Below, piece after piece: positions 1 to 12,399 of a stretch of DNA of 64,000 bases (the stretch's first letter is position 1; each line of letters starts with the position of its first letter). Source of the DNA: Ustulina deusta (lineage: Eukaryota; Ascomycota; Sordariomycetes; Xylariales; Xylariaceae); the NCBI GenBank assembly GCA_023159155.1, contig JAJNNX010000009.1, forward strand, positions 186,001 to 250,000. Direction: 5' to 3'. The position numbers and the translations under genes were made by a program. The notes under the pieces are model-generated. The model saw only the letters and a program-made list of their open reading frames with translations, ran no database searches and was not told the DNA's origin.

Positions 1-503
1 TTCTTATTCCCCGAGATAATCTAGACCAATAGACGCAGCCACTCAGGTTGCTGCCTAAAGCATTGTGTGAGAATTAACAGAGACTACCTCCAGCATCATT
101 CATGGTCTACTTTTGTCACAAATTTCCAAGTCCACATCTTGCAGGAACACAATGAGGCCCATCAATACATGATCACCAAACCTAGAAGAATTCGTCGAAA
201 ATGCGATCCCCAGATATGCCATACTCTCACATACCTGGGATAATGAGGATAGAAAATTTTGGAGTATAGTTAACTTTTGTTTCACTTAGTCATTTTTCCT
301 TCGTTAAAAACCAAGGCATTCTGACACCTCTTGGCCCTAGTGACCTAGTGCTGATTTCTTGGGGTCTGTTTCCTGTGCTTGGTGTCTTAGGTAGCCAGGC
401 AGCTTTTTTCTTGTTCTTCAATTTTTACAAAAAAAAATAAGTAACTTTCTTGGCTCTTTACAGCACTTAGCACTTGGTATTGTATTCACCAGACGAGAAG
501 CAA
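1..503. other. Left flank, upstream of HET gene
   Basis: I see no convincing gene here. The stretch is moderately A+T-rich and is the presumptive promoter and 5' UTR of the HET gene that begins at 504. A GTAACT...TTTACAG pair just upstream of the start could be a short 5' UTR intron, but this is only a consensus match. Confidence 0.5.
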
Positions 504-2603
504 ATGGCTAACCCAAGTACATCCGTGCATGAGGGGGCAATTGAAGGACATGAAACGCCAGATGCCCCAAGTCCCATTCGAACGTGGCGCGACAAAGATG
601 CGTCGTACATGGTTGTTCCGCTCGAAGCCTTGATGCATTTTCCCAATGCCGAGGACACTCGAAAGTATAGCCCAGTGGATTGTTCCATTTGTGAAGATCT
701 CGCTAGTGATCGCCCGAAAGAGGCTATTTGGCGCCAGAGGTCAATCTCTGAGTTGGACGCGAGCGGGGAACAAGGTTGCAAGTACTGCCTTTTGCTTAGC
801 AAAGGGATTCGGGCCTGTGTTCCCGAAGTCGAACTCACGGACAAACTCGCTCTCGAGAATCGACTGGCCAAGGTATTTTCTGAAAAGCCACCGAATAGAT
901 ATGGAGTCTCAGTGTTCCAGGGTGAAGATGATGACGGTTGGGAGGATAAAGTTGTTCCGATTAGGTCCATTCCCAGTGGCGATACGTCCTCCGCCACTGC
1001 AATAGACCGCGCCAAAGAATGGTTGCGAAACTGCATCGAGCAGCATGATCAATGCGACAAAGGAGAAGAACGCCCTGCTCCAAGCCGTTTGATCGATACC
1101 AAGCCTGACGAAAGCCAAGACGTTCAACTCATCGAGCCTGAGAATCTGACTTGTCAATATGTGTGCTTAAGCCACTGTTGGGGGAATACAGGGGCCATCA
1201 AGACTACGAAAGAGACTTTGCACGAGAGGAAGGAAAGTATACCCTGGGGTACACTGTGCCCTACCTTCCAGGATGCAATCACCGTCGTTCGTCGGCTCGG
1301 TCTCCGATATCTATGGATTGATTCACTCTGCATTATCCAGGATGATGACGACGACTGGGCGAGGGAATCGTCCAAGATGGCCACCATATACAACCAGGCC
1401 CACTTGACCATCGCAACCACCAGGTCGCCGAACCACGAAGGCGGTTGCTTCTCGAAATTAAAGCCCCAATTCCAGACACACAAAGTTACTGTACCCGGTC
1501 CCGACGATGGGGAGCTCACGTTGTTCTTCCGACAATTAATGCCGCACTGCGCAGGCCTGATCCTGACTCCGGAGCAAGCCGAGGAATTTCCTCTTCTTGA
1601 TCGTGCCTGGGTATACCAGGAGAGGCTGCTCTCACCACGCATACTGCATTTCCATAATAACGAGCTCTCATGGGAGTGTGCACATCATAGTGCCTGCGAG
1701 TGCGGGGACGACGTCAAATCTTCTATGGAGATTTACCTAAGCTCTTTTAAGCGCCCCAAGGTTGAGCACGCCAGCGCTCTCACAAAAACAGACACTTTGG
1801 CCATGGCAGACCGCTGGCACCAAATCGTGCAGGAGTACTCTGGGCTGAAAATGACATTCCAGAAAGATGCGTTATCTGCCCTCTCGGGGCTGGCGAGACA
1901 AATGTCGGAACACCGCGAAGGCGAGCAGTATATCGTGGGCCTATGGGAAGTCACTATTCTCGTTGATATGCTGTGGGCCGCGCAAAGTGGCAGTGGCCGG
2001 CGTCCTGACAAGTGGCGAGGCCCATCATGGTCATGGGTTTCGACTACTGCTACTATAACGTATGTCCAGGCCAGCGTATTCGCGATCATCGAGCTTTATC
2101 CAGATATCGTGGATTCTAATGTGCGAGTCATGTCGGAGGATCGGTTTGGCCAAGCTATGAGGCCAACATGGATCAAAATCAAAAGCGCCCTATTCTCAGG
2201 TGCAATAGTGCAATATGTGCAGCCCCCGAGCGAAGACCCCGAGGCCAAGGAATCATGGGTGGATCATTATGAAATACACGCGATGGGTGCGTCACTTGGG
2301 ATCTTCACCCCAGATTACAACTACAGTAATGCCCGCGAGGAAACTGAAACGGCCGTCCCGGATGGGTCTAGTGTTGGTTTGGTTTTGATGGGTAAAACCG
2401 ATAACCGATATCTATACTTCGTACTCATCAAATTGTCTTCTACGCCCGTCCCCGAATCGGCAGTTACTTGGGAGTTCGACAAGGACGGATGGACATATGT
2501 ATGGGAAAGAATCGGGCTATTGGCTGTGGAGCACCATCTCGGTACACTAGATCCGATCGGTCAGAATTTAGAGGTTTCTGAAGAGGAGATACTCATAGTA
2601 TGA
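504..2603 (+). CDS. HET-domain protein (heterokaryon incompatibility-like)
   Basis: A single-exon gene of 699 residues. The reading frame is open from a TTG at 474, but the first ATG is at 504 and is the start I use. The HET domain runs from about residue 219 (YVCLSHCWG) through LRYLWIDSLCIIQDD (about 266-280) to AWVYQERLLSPRILHF (about 368-383); these are the three classic blocks of the family. An N-terminal pair of Cys motifs (CSICEDL and CKYCLLL) matches the region that often precedes HET in fungal proteins. HET proteins act in the cytoplasm in non-self recognition and programmed cell death after hyphal fusion; most of the many paralogues per genome have no tested role. The gene is intact and lies at the edge of the RIP-mutated block. 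The family is certain, the specific function unknown. Confidence 0.92.
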   Translation: MANPSTSVHEGAIEGHETPDAPSPIRTWRDKDASYMVVPLEALMHFPNAEDTRKYSPVDCSICEDLASDRPKEAIWRQRSISELDASGEQGCKYCLLLSKGIRACVPEVELTDKLALENRLAKVFSEKPPNRYGVSVFQGEDDDGWEDKVVPIRSIPSGDTSSATAIDRAKEWLRNCIEQHDQCDKGEERPAPSRLIDTKPDESQDVQLIEPENLTCQYVCLSHCWGNTGAIKTTKETLHERKESIPWGTLCPTFQDAITVVRRLGLRYLWIDSLCIIQDDDDDWARESSKMATIYNQAHLTIATTRSPNHEGGCFSKLKPQFQTHKVTVPGPDDGELTLFFRQLMPHCAGLILTPEQAEEFPLLDRAWVYQERLLSPRILHFHNNELSWECAHHSACECGDDVKSSMEIYLSSFKRPKVEHASALTKTDTLAMADRWHQIVQEYSGLKMTFQKDALSALSGLARQMSEHREGEQYIVGLWEVTILVDMLWAAQSGSGRRPDKWRGPSWSWVSTTATITYVQASVFAIIELYPDIVDSNVRVMSEDRFGQAMRPTWIKIKSALFSGAIVQYVQPPSEDPEAKESWVDHYEIHAMGASLGIFTPDYNYSNAREETETAVPDGSSVGLVLMGKTDNRYLYFVLIKLSSTPVPESAVTWEFDKDGWTYVWERIGLLAVEHHLGTLDPIGQNLEVSEEEILIV

Positions 2604-3242
2604 ATTCGCAGGTAGAGGATGTTGATACTATTATAAAAATAATAATGCTAAAGGGCTTGACGAAAGAGGCACCCTCGGCACATAGTTATCAAGCAATAAA
2701 AAAGACCGGTTCCAAGCTCGATTGGGAAATATAGAAGCTAGAGGAAAGAGTTAAAAAAAAAAAAAAAAAAAAAAAAGAGGAAGCCGTCACTAACTCGAAA
2801 TTTGAAATTCATAAGTATTAGCGATATTAGCCAAGCATAAGTTAAACTAGTCATATATCAGAAGATTGTAGTGTTGGAAAGCACTTGGTAGCCTTTGTTG
2901 TATTGCTGTTGCTATTAAATTGGTTGAATAATTAATGTGAAGGGTGGTGGTCAAGTAGTATTAAAAAGTGGGTAGATATGGGTGAACATGTAATAAGTAG
3001 CTAATGTTATTAAATGGGAAGATTTAAATGTGATAAAAAGAAAATAAAGAAAGAAGAAGGGGGAATATTAAAGCTTACAGAGGGAACAAGGGGAAGAAAT
3101 AAGAGGGGGTTAGGCTAAGTGAAGAAAAGGAAAGGGCAATTATTTAGGGAAAATGATTAAATCAAAGACTTCAGCTCAAGCGTCTCACAAGGGAGTTGAA
3201 CAAAAAGGAAAAAGAACGGAAAGGAACATGGGCTAAGGTATC
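2604..3242. other. Transition from gene to A+T-rich block
   Basis: This is the 3' flank of the HET gene. It contains a 24-nt A run at 2753-2776 and purine-rich stretches but no gene apart from the possible fragment at 3171-3247 listed separately. The composition becomes progressively more A+T-rich toward the LTR at 3248. Confidence 0.5.
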
Positions 3243-3247
3243 AGACT
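3171..3247 (-). pseudogene. 3' fragment of small Cys-rich ORF split by LTR element
   Basis: Read on the minus strand across the LTR insertion and counting the 5-bp duplication once, the frame of the Cys-rich ORF at 18832-18960 continues here for about 24 codons to a TGA at 3171-3173. The join falls exactly at the AGACT target duplication. The tail has no recognisable domain. The frame continuity is what I see; that this was one gene is inference. Confidence 0.35.
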
Positions 3248-3450
3248 TGTTACGTCATACAACTGGGTCAGTGTCACATGACTTAGCCCTATTTATCTTG
3301 TACTATAGCTTAACCTTTGCTTACAGAAGTCAGAACAGAAATCTCTTCCTTTAGCAAGTTATATCTAAGTTCTGTTTAGATTATTTTTTTTATATAATAT
3401 ATAGCTAGCATATACTATACGCTATAATATATTAATTGTAGCCCATTATA
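3248..3450 (+). repeat. 5' LTR of the 15.6-kb element
   Basis: A 203-bp repeat that aligns end to end with 18628-18831. Shared blocks include ACTTAGCCCT, TTTAGCAAGTTATATCTA and AGCCCATTA. Nearly all differences are C/T or G/A transitions. Confidence 0.88.
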
Positions 3451-5207
3451 TAATAGCTAGCAATTGTTTTAATATTTTTGTTTGTTAGAACAATCAAAAA
3501 ATAACTTATATAGCTTAATTAATTTTTTAAATTTTGTCCCTAGATCTTATTACTAGTTTAGTTACTACTAATCGGATAATTTTTAAAACGCTAAAACATT
3601 AAAATTAATAAAATTTATATTTAAAATTAAAAAACTAATTAAATTAATAATTAATAAGTTAAATCGCTGCTTTATTGCTAAATTATAAACAATTAAAATT
3701 ATTTATTTTAACTGCAAAAATAGTTTAAATATATTTATTAAATTATATTAAAAACTTTTAAGTAATATTACTTAAGATCTTAATATATATTTTACTATAT
3801 TTTTTTATTTATGTTTTTTAAAAAAAAACTTAATAAAAAACAATTTTGTAACGCTTATAGCTAATTCGTTAAAACTTTATTAGATATAACAAAAGCGTTA
3901 AAAATTGCTAAACTTATAAATAAGTTATATTTTTAAAAAAAACAAAAATATCTTATTTAAACTTTATTTTTTGCTTTATATTTTTTAGTTTTAAACTTTA
4001 TTATTTATTTATTTTTAATAAACAAAATTTTTAAAAATCTTACTAAATATATTACTACTTTTTAGATTATTTTTCTAATTTAAACTTTTATTTGCTTTAC
4101 CCTAGTATATCTTGCTTTATCTAAAATAATAAATATTTTAATATTTATTGTATTAGTATATTTAAGCATATTGTATATAAATTAAAACAATTTTATAAAT
4201 CTATTTATTAGTTCTATATATAGTTCGGGTTAGCTAGGTCTATTACAAATGTTTTATTAGATATAAATAGAACTATAAATATTAGTAGTACTATTAAAAC
4301 TAGCGCTTTTATAGTTAGAATTAATAATTATATATTTTTTTTTATATAAACTATCTAAAACTATATTTATTAAACTTTAGTATAGCTTTTTTACTAATAT
4401 ATTTTTTAACTTATAGTATATAAAGTAAAAAAAAGTTATAGCTTTAAATTTTTTTTTTTTAGACTTTTTTTTTATTAATAATATAAAAATAAATAATAAT
4501 AAAAATAGTTCTAAGCTATTAATTATAGCATTAAAAAAAGCTTAAGCAAACTTTATTATAAATTTTAGTAGTAATATTTGCTACTTAGGTACTAATTTAT
4601 AGCAGGAGTTTGTTGCTTTTGCATTATAGCTAGCAATTTATAATACTATATATACTAATAAATATAGCCCCGCTAATTAGTATAATTATGCAAATAAAAT
4701 CTAAAACGTAATATTAATATATAAGTTAATTAGTAATATATTTATTAAAAAATATCTAGAACTATAGTAATATATTATAAATAAAGTTTAGCTGCAAGCC
4801 TGTATAGTATTAGTAAGAATTTCTAATAAAAAACAAAAAACTTGTTTGTTATAAAGTTAATAGCGTTTATTTTTAATTACAAAATCTATTATTTAATTAA
4901 TCGCTTTTATTTAATAATTTGGCTTTTTTATTATTATTTAGTTTTTTTTATTTTATCTAGCAAGCGTAGTCTAGACGCCAAGCTCTGTTCTATAGCTTAT
5001 TCTTATAACAACTAGCGCCCTGTAAGCTTTTAATAGATTTTAAACGTTTACTGCACTTATAATAATAAGCGCTCTTTAAGCTCCTATTCTTTCCTTATTT
5101 ATACAAATACTACTAAGTGCTTCTTTATATACGCTTTATATATTTTTAATATAACAAGTATTAATAAAATTCTTATAGTATTAAACTTTTATTTAGCTAT
5201 AAAAATA

Positions 5208-5500
5208 GTTATATTTGCTATAGGCTTAATTATATCTATTATAGATTTAATTATATTTGCTGCAGACTTAGCCATATTTGCTGCAGACTTAGCTATATCC
5301 GCCGCAGACTTAGCTATATCCGCTGCAGATTTAGCTATATTTATTGCAAACTTAGCTATATTTACTATAGACTTAGCTATATTTACTGCAGATTTAGCTA
5401 TATTTATTACAAACTTAGCTATATTTGCTATAGGCTTAGCTATATTTGCTATAGGCTTAGCTATATTTGCTATAGGCTTAGCTATATCTGCCCTAGGCTT
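5208..5500 (+). repeat. 21-bp tandem repeat coding for a heptad array
   Basis: About 14 copies of a 21-bp unit of the type TTAGCTATATTTGCTGCAGAC. Because 21 is a multiple of three, the plus frame reads as repeated seven-residue units such as DLAISAA with no stop. After subtracting the nested solo LTR and its duplication (307 bp), this frame is the same as that of the RT motif at 9136. This suggests the repeat was part of the gag or N-terminal polyprotein. The opposite strand is also open (KSAADIA-type units), so the coding strand is an inference from frame agreement. Confidence 0.7.
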
Positions 5501-5754
5501 AGGTTATTCCAACGCAACTACAAGCTTACCTAAATATAATTGCTACTTCTAGTAGATTTTTTTTTTAGAACATTTGTTTTAATACTAATACAAATAGCTA
5601 ATTTAAAACGTTACTTTTAGCTAGAGTTCCTAATTAGCTTCTACTATAGCAAAATCTAACGCTTAATAAAATCAGCAATAATAGTACAAATAGTGCTGCT
5701 TCCCTAACTGCTCTAGCTATATTATAGCAAAATCTATAGATAAATTAGTATTTT

Positions 5755-6056
5755 TGTTGGTTGGCTCTATCCGGGATAGTATGTGCGTACATAGTGCCGT
5801 ACGCAAGAGCAGATCTGGTGAGGCGAACACCATACAATCTATATTGTACTATGTTCGAATGCCTATCTAAAGGAAGAAGAAGGAAAGGAATCAGAAGGTG
5901 GGGGAGGGCCTGGTATACCCCTTCGTACGAAGGGGTCCACCATGGCCCCTTAGCCATGGGCTAGCCATGGGCTAACCACCTGACTTGGCCACCTTAGGTG
6001 GCCAAGGTGAGTGACCCATAAATAGCGTACGATTGACCTGGAATACTATTCCAACA
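5755..6056 (+). mobile_element. Solo LTR (302 bp) nested in the 15.6-kb element
   Basis: It starts TGTTGG and ends CCAACA, a perfect 6-bp terminal inverted repeat. It is flanked by ATTTT on both sides (5750-5754 and 6057-6061). It is closely similar over its full length to the two LTRs of the non-autonomous element at 28131-30857. It is G+C-richer than its surroundings, so it is probably younger. Open frames on both strands inside it are fortuitous. Confidence 0.88.
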
Positions 6057-8439
6057 ATTTTAGCTAATATTCTAACAATTAGTACTATAGTTTTCGGTAG
6101 CTATATAATATAATAAAGTCTTTTTTGTTTAAGTACTATAATTCTATTCTAATTATTTAATATATTAATAAATTTAAGCACTTTAAATAGAAATAAAACA
6201 AAGCTGTAGTTTTTTGGGATTTTAGTGTTAATATTATATTTAACCCTAATTTATTTAAAATATGCTAGTTTAAAAGCTTTATATAAAACGTTAAACAATA
6301 AGTTACTTAAAGTTTTATTTAAGCTAAGTACTACTTAAAACAACGTTTTTAAAAAAACTAGCTTGAAATCATATAATAAATAAACAAAGAATAATATAAT
6401 TTTGCTAACAAAAAAAAAAAACCTATTAAAATTTATATTGATTCTAAAATAAAGTATTATTGTAAGATGGGCTATATAAACAAAAATTATATTACTAAAC
6501 AAATATTTAAGCATTTTAATAGTAGTTTTAAGCTATTTGTTAAACTATAAATTAGCAATAATATTATTTAAAACATTTAAAATCAAATTAATAATTAAAA
6601 ATATATAGCATTAAAAAACTGGCATAAATCTACTAAGGCTTGCCAAGCCTAAAAAAAATATATTAGCAACTTAAAAGCTTTAATCAAAAAGAATACTAAT
6701 TTTAAGTATAATACTACAAAATTTAATATAACTAATCTATATACTAACCTTTTTTTACTACTATTTAAAGCCATTCCTGTTAAAGCTAGCTTTTTTAAAA
6801 GTATAATAAACTTTTCCTATCCTTAGGCTAATAAACTTCTAGCCCCTCCTCTACAAAATAAAACTAAAACTAAAAAAATAGATATAAAACTAGCAGAGCA
6901 GCAGCCCAAAGCTTTTTTTAAAAACAATCGTTCTTATAATTAATAATAAAATAATAATTAATTTTGTAATAACTAGCAAAACAAAAACAATATACTTAAT
7001 AATATTTTTTAAATAAAAATTGCTTAAATTTATATAATTAAAAATCAGATAGTTTATTATAATATAAATAAAGAAAGCTTTTATGCTTTACTACGTATTA
7101 TAAATTAAATTAATATATTTTAGCTAGATTATAACCTTAATTTTAATAAAAATAAACTTAATAGCGCTAATAATACTATTAAACTAAGAAATAATTAAAG
7201 CGGGCGTTTCGGAAGAACGTTTTGCTAGCTTTAAAAAAGCTTTTATAATTTTTTTTTTTAGCTAATATTACGTTAGATCTATATAACATAGCTCTATTAC
7301 TATTTTTATTACTACTTAAAACTATAAATATAATATATAATATTACTAAAATCTTTGTTTAATTATTATTTAATAAATCTAGCAAATCTAAAAATCTATT
7401 GCTTCTAATTTTAAATAATTAAATAACTACTATTAATAATAATTAAAACTAGCTTTTTTTATATAATATTATTAGATTATTTAACCTAGCTGCTACTATT
7501 ATATTAAATAAAATAATTAAATATATTAAAATATAAAAGATGCTATTTGATTATAATATACCTAAACATATTAAAAAAGCTAAAATGACCTCTTTTTATA
7601 CTATAAATAGCAAGTCTTACAAATAAAAAAGCTTTGCCTATTTTAAAATTATTATTTATAATTAAGGTTATAGAGCAGAAATATATATAAATATTGCCTT
7701 ACCCCTATCCCTTATATCTAGAGAGTTTTTAGTATAAATATATCTAAATATACCTATTTAAACACTTGTATAAAGCTTTAGTATTAAAAGCATTAATAAA
7801 AAGCTCTACATTACAAATTATGCTAATATTAATATTATATTTTTTAATACTAAAAAGTTAATATAGTTCTGAATATAGCAGATTTATATTATTAATAAGC
7901 TTTTATATAATATAATTCTTAGCATAAGCTTTTTTAAAATATATTTGCTATATATTAAATAGGGCAGTAAATTACAAAATAACAAACTTTATATTACGAA
8001 TACCGGATACTATATATGTATGTCCGTAGCGCCTAGCGCTTAACCAAAACTTTACTGCAAGCAGGTACTAATTTAAGCAATAATTAATTTTAAAGTTAAA
8101 ACAAATAAAAGTATTGCTATACTTATTAATTATTTAGATATACTTATTATAGCTATAAGTTATTTTGTTTACTTTTAAACTATTATAAACTTTTTATTTA
8201 ATATATATAGCTTTATTATAGTATTAATTTAAAATAATTAAAATATAGCTTAATATTTTGCGAATTTTGGCAGATTTTTTATTTTTATTTATAAAAGCGA
8301 TTTGTTTGGCTTTTATAAAAATATTTATATTTTTAATTCTATTTAGACTTATTTTATATTTTTAGAGTCCGAAACTAAAAATATTTATATAATATTTTTT
8401 TTTAAAATCTTTGATATAGGTAAGCAAAAAGACAAAAAT

Positions 8440-11400
8440 AATAAAAATAATAATAGGTATAGATATAGCTATTTTTTTAACCTGCCTGATCCGCCTAAGC
8501 TTTAAACGCTACTTAATAAATCAAAAATAAACATACTATTGGACTAAGGACCTAAAGTTATATTTTAGATCAAATCTATTTTTTATAAATATTTTTATTT
8601 ATTTTGTTTTAAGTTTAGCTGTTTTAATAATAAAATTAAAATATTTATTAAATTTAAAAAAAGCGTTTTTATTAATAATCTTTACTAATGCCCCTACTTT
8701 TAATCCTATAAAAACTGCAACGTAATAAATACTATTTTTAAGCCGCTTACTAATGCTAGAGTTATTAAACCTATATTTTTAGGATAACTTTATTTTATTA
8801 CATTATTTATGTTTATTGTTTAGTATAAAAGCAAACCTTATATAATAGTTAATTTATAGAAAGTTAATATTAAGGTTATTAGTAATACTTACCTGCTACC
8901 CCGGTAGGATAAAATACTTAGCGCTTTATATAGATCTATAGTCTTTATTATTATTAATCTTATAAAAGGCTTTTTTTAATAAGAAATTAAGGATTATAAC
9001 AAGTATAAAATAGCTTTTGTTATATTATACTATAGTTATAAGCAATTTATAGTTGTAATAATAAAACTTAAAACTTTTTTTAGTTTTTTTTAATATTATA
9101 TAAAAAAACTTTTATGCCTATATTTATAAATATTTGTACTTATTTATATTAATAATATTATTATTATTTTTTAGATTATAAAAGAATATATTAAATATTT
9201 TAATATTATTTTTAGTATTTTAGCTATATTAGGTTGTACTATAGCTTTAGAAAAATGTTATTTTATTTAATACGGTCTTAAGGCTTTCGGCTAGTATGTT
9301 TCCTATTTAAAGCTTTCTATAAACAAGAAAAAATATAAACTAATTAAACAACTTAATATATTACGCAATTTATAAGACTTAAAGCAAAGAATTGGTTTTA
9401 TAAGGTATTAGCGCTATTATATTTATTAATTTGCTAGTATTGCAGCGTTTTTAAACTAGATTAAAACGTTTGGTTTTAAGAATTATTTTAAAGTAGCTAA
9501 TCCTGGGCAGGTATAATAGGCCAGGACCTATAAGCTGCCTCCAGAAATATTGCCCCCCTAACTAGATAGAAAGACTAGTGTTATATTAAAAAAAGCTTAA
9601 AAATAATACAAAGCAATACTTAAATATAAAAACAAAATATAAAAGCAAGCTATTTAAGTATAAAAAATTTTTAAAACCTATATTTATAATATAGTTACGC
9701 TTGCTTTTCTTAACTATAAAAAACTATTTATTTTCTAAATTAATTTTAATTAATTAAATAGTATTAGTTTAGCTTTTTATTAAATATAAAAGAATAACAA
9801 ACTACGCTTTATTTTTTTATTTTTTTATATTTTTATAAATATAAAAAAAAAATATAGTTTATATAAAATAAAAACATATAAATTAGTATAAATATTAAAA
9901 AAACTTACTTAATATTTTAATTATAGTAATATTTATATTTATATTAACTATAACACTATTACTTAAGCTTTTTAAACTGCTACTAAATAACCTAAAAATA
10001 TAAATTAATTAGTTTTATAGCATTTGTTTTTATTATAATACGTTAACCGGATTAAGATATTCTATACACTAAAAAAAACACTAATTAATACAAATACTTT
10101 ATTTTGTTTTTTTAAAAAAACTAAGCTTAATATTAAAATTTTTATTAATATTATAATTTAGACCTTTATAGTTACAAAAAATCGTATACGCGCCAATACC
10201 AACGCTCAAAATCCCGCTTAACAAGCTTAGCTTTAGCTTTAAGGTCTAGACTTAGCTTAGGATCTAGCCCAGCTATAAGCTCAAAATCTAATATTAATGC
10301 TAGCTCTTGTACTAGTTCCAAACTTAGTCCATCTTTTAATAATATAACATATTTAATTCTTAGATAACGTTATACTAATCAAAATATAATCTATAATATT
10401 AAACTTGCCTGCTTTAGTATTACAAATAATTATTGTATAACTTATAACGTTAGACTTGCTTGCTTTAGCATTACAAATAGTTACTTTATTAGTAAGCTTT
10501 TTTATTATACTAAATGTAGAGCTAAGACTATAGTTATATAAAAATATAACTATTATATTTATTTATATATTAAAGGACCTATAATAAGAAATAGTTAGGA
10601 TACTACAAGTAGATTATATTTTTAAAATAATATATAAGCAGCTATAGAAATAATATAATATAATAAAAAATAATATTAAAAGCTTTAATATTACTTTATA
10701 TATATTTTGTTATAATTTAACTATATAACTATTATATTATTTAGATCCTTTCGGCAACCAGCTTATTATTCTAGCTGCTATATAAACAAAGGTTATATAA
10801 CTAGCCTATAATTATAGAGCTTACATAAAAATAACACAGACTACAAATTTTATTTACGCTTTTATTTATTTTCCCAAAATTAAAAAATATATTATTAAGT
10901 ACATAAATATATATCTAACTTATTAATTGCTAGGCAAAAAAAAAAAGCTATTTTATAGCAATATATAACCTATTTATATGCTTATAATTCTAATCTATAT
11001 TTTATATTTTGATTTTATTTTTAGTTTTTTTATATTTTTAAATAGGAATAATATAATGCTTATAATTATATGTAAGACTATAAAATTTATAAAGTATATT
11101 ATTAGTAAATCAATATATAATATAAAAAACTAAGCTTAATTATATATCTAACAAGTCTATCTAGACTAGGGGCTACCTAATTTATTTATATTTAATATAA
11201 ACTCTAAATTCTTTAGTAGACTATAGATAGTATTATATAAAACAAGCAGTATTATTATATAGTTATTTATACTATATTATTAATAGGCTAATAGTTAAAT
11301 AAAAAAAAAAATTTAAGTCTTTTAGACTTTATTAATATTTATATTTAGGGCCTAATTAAATATAAGCGTTTAAAAAGACTATATTGGTTATATAGCATAT

Positions 11401-11900
11401 GTTTTAAATATATTTATATTAGTTACTACAATTAAAACGCTTTATAAGCTATTATATAATTAAAAGCTTAAAACTTTCTTGCTTATAGACTTTTTTTTAA
11501 GTAGCAATTATATATAGACCTAGTAAGCACTTTAACAAAAAGCTTTTAATATTATAGCACTAGTACAAACAAAAATAAAAATCTATTATAATTAATAGTA
11601 TATTAAGCTTTTTTTTATTTTTAAAAACAATTTTATATATATTAAGCTTGTAAAACTAGGCAAGTTAAAATATTATTTAAATAACTAGACTAAGCTTAGC
11701 TTTTGTAAAATTGGTCCGTTTTTTATAAAAAAATATTTTAGTAATCTCAAATACTACGTTAAGCTACCTAGCTAGCTGCGCTAGCAACAAAATATTTCTA
11801 TTAAACATTTTAAGCTAGCAAAAAAGAACATATTTAGTAAGCTATAGCTAGAGCTTAGTAATATTAAAAGCAGTAGTATTAAAAAATAAATAATTAAAAA
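8440..11900 (+). pseudogene. Decayed Ty3/gypsy pol (RT, RNase H, integrase)
   Basis: Plus-strand translation, ignoring stops at Gln/Trp-type codons, gives the RT order around 8780-9500. A VNLRKVN-like block is followed by YLLPRQDKIL, then the catalytic YxDD block read as YINNIIIIF at about 9136-9170 (Asp codons mutated to Asn), then LGCTIALEKCYF, LKAFGQYVSYLKLS and the thumb-like RIGFIRY. About 9780-10110 looks like RNase H (KYSLYKIKTYKLVQILKKL). About 10740-11850 looks like integrase, with a GLP...SKF block and a C-terminal KIGPF..KYF..LKYYVKLP block. This order is the Ty3/gypsy order, not Ty1/copia. Mutated catalytic residues and dozens of stops make it inactive. Confidence 0.78.
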
Positions 11901-12399
11901 GATTTTAGTTTATATATATATACGCTTAATTAACTTTTTTACTATAGCTATCTAGCTGTACTATAAAGTTAAATAAATAAAATATAACATATATATATAA
12001 AAACTAGCTAATATATTTTAATCTAATATTTTTAGATTATTAAAATCATATTATAACAAAACAAAAATAGCAATATTTATAATTAAGTTATATTTTTATA
12101 ATATTAATACTTTATTAGCTCTATTTATTTAATTGTTTTAAATAGGACATTAAAAAACTTAAAGCTAATTAAAAGGCTAAAATAAAAAAATACTAATATA
12201 TATAATATTTGTTTATATAAATAAAAAAGCTTGTTTATAAAAAAGTTTTAATTAAACATATTTTATAACTATATAAGTATTTTAGTACTTCAACTGCTTT
12301 TTTGGACGCCTACCTAAACATTTTTTTTAAATTTGCCATATTTAATTTATTATAGTGCTTTCTGCCACTTTACGCATATATTAGTAAGGTAAAAATATA

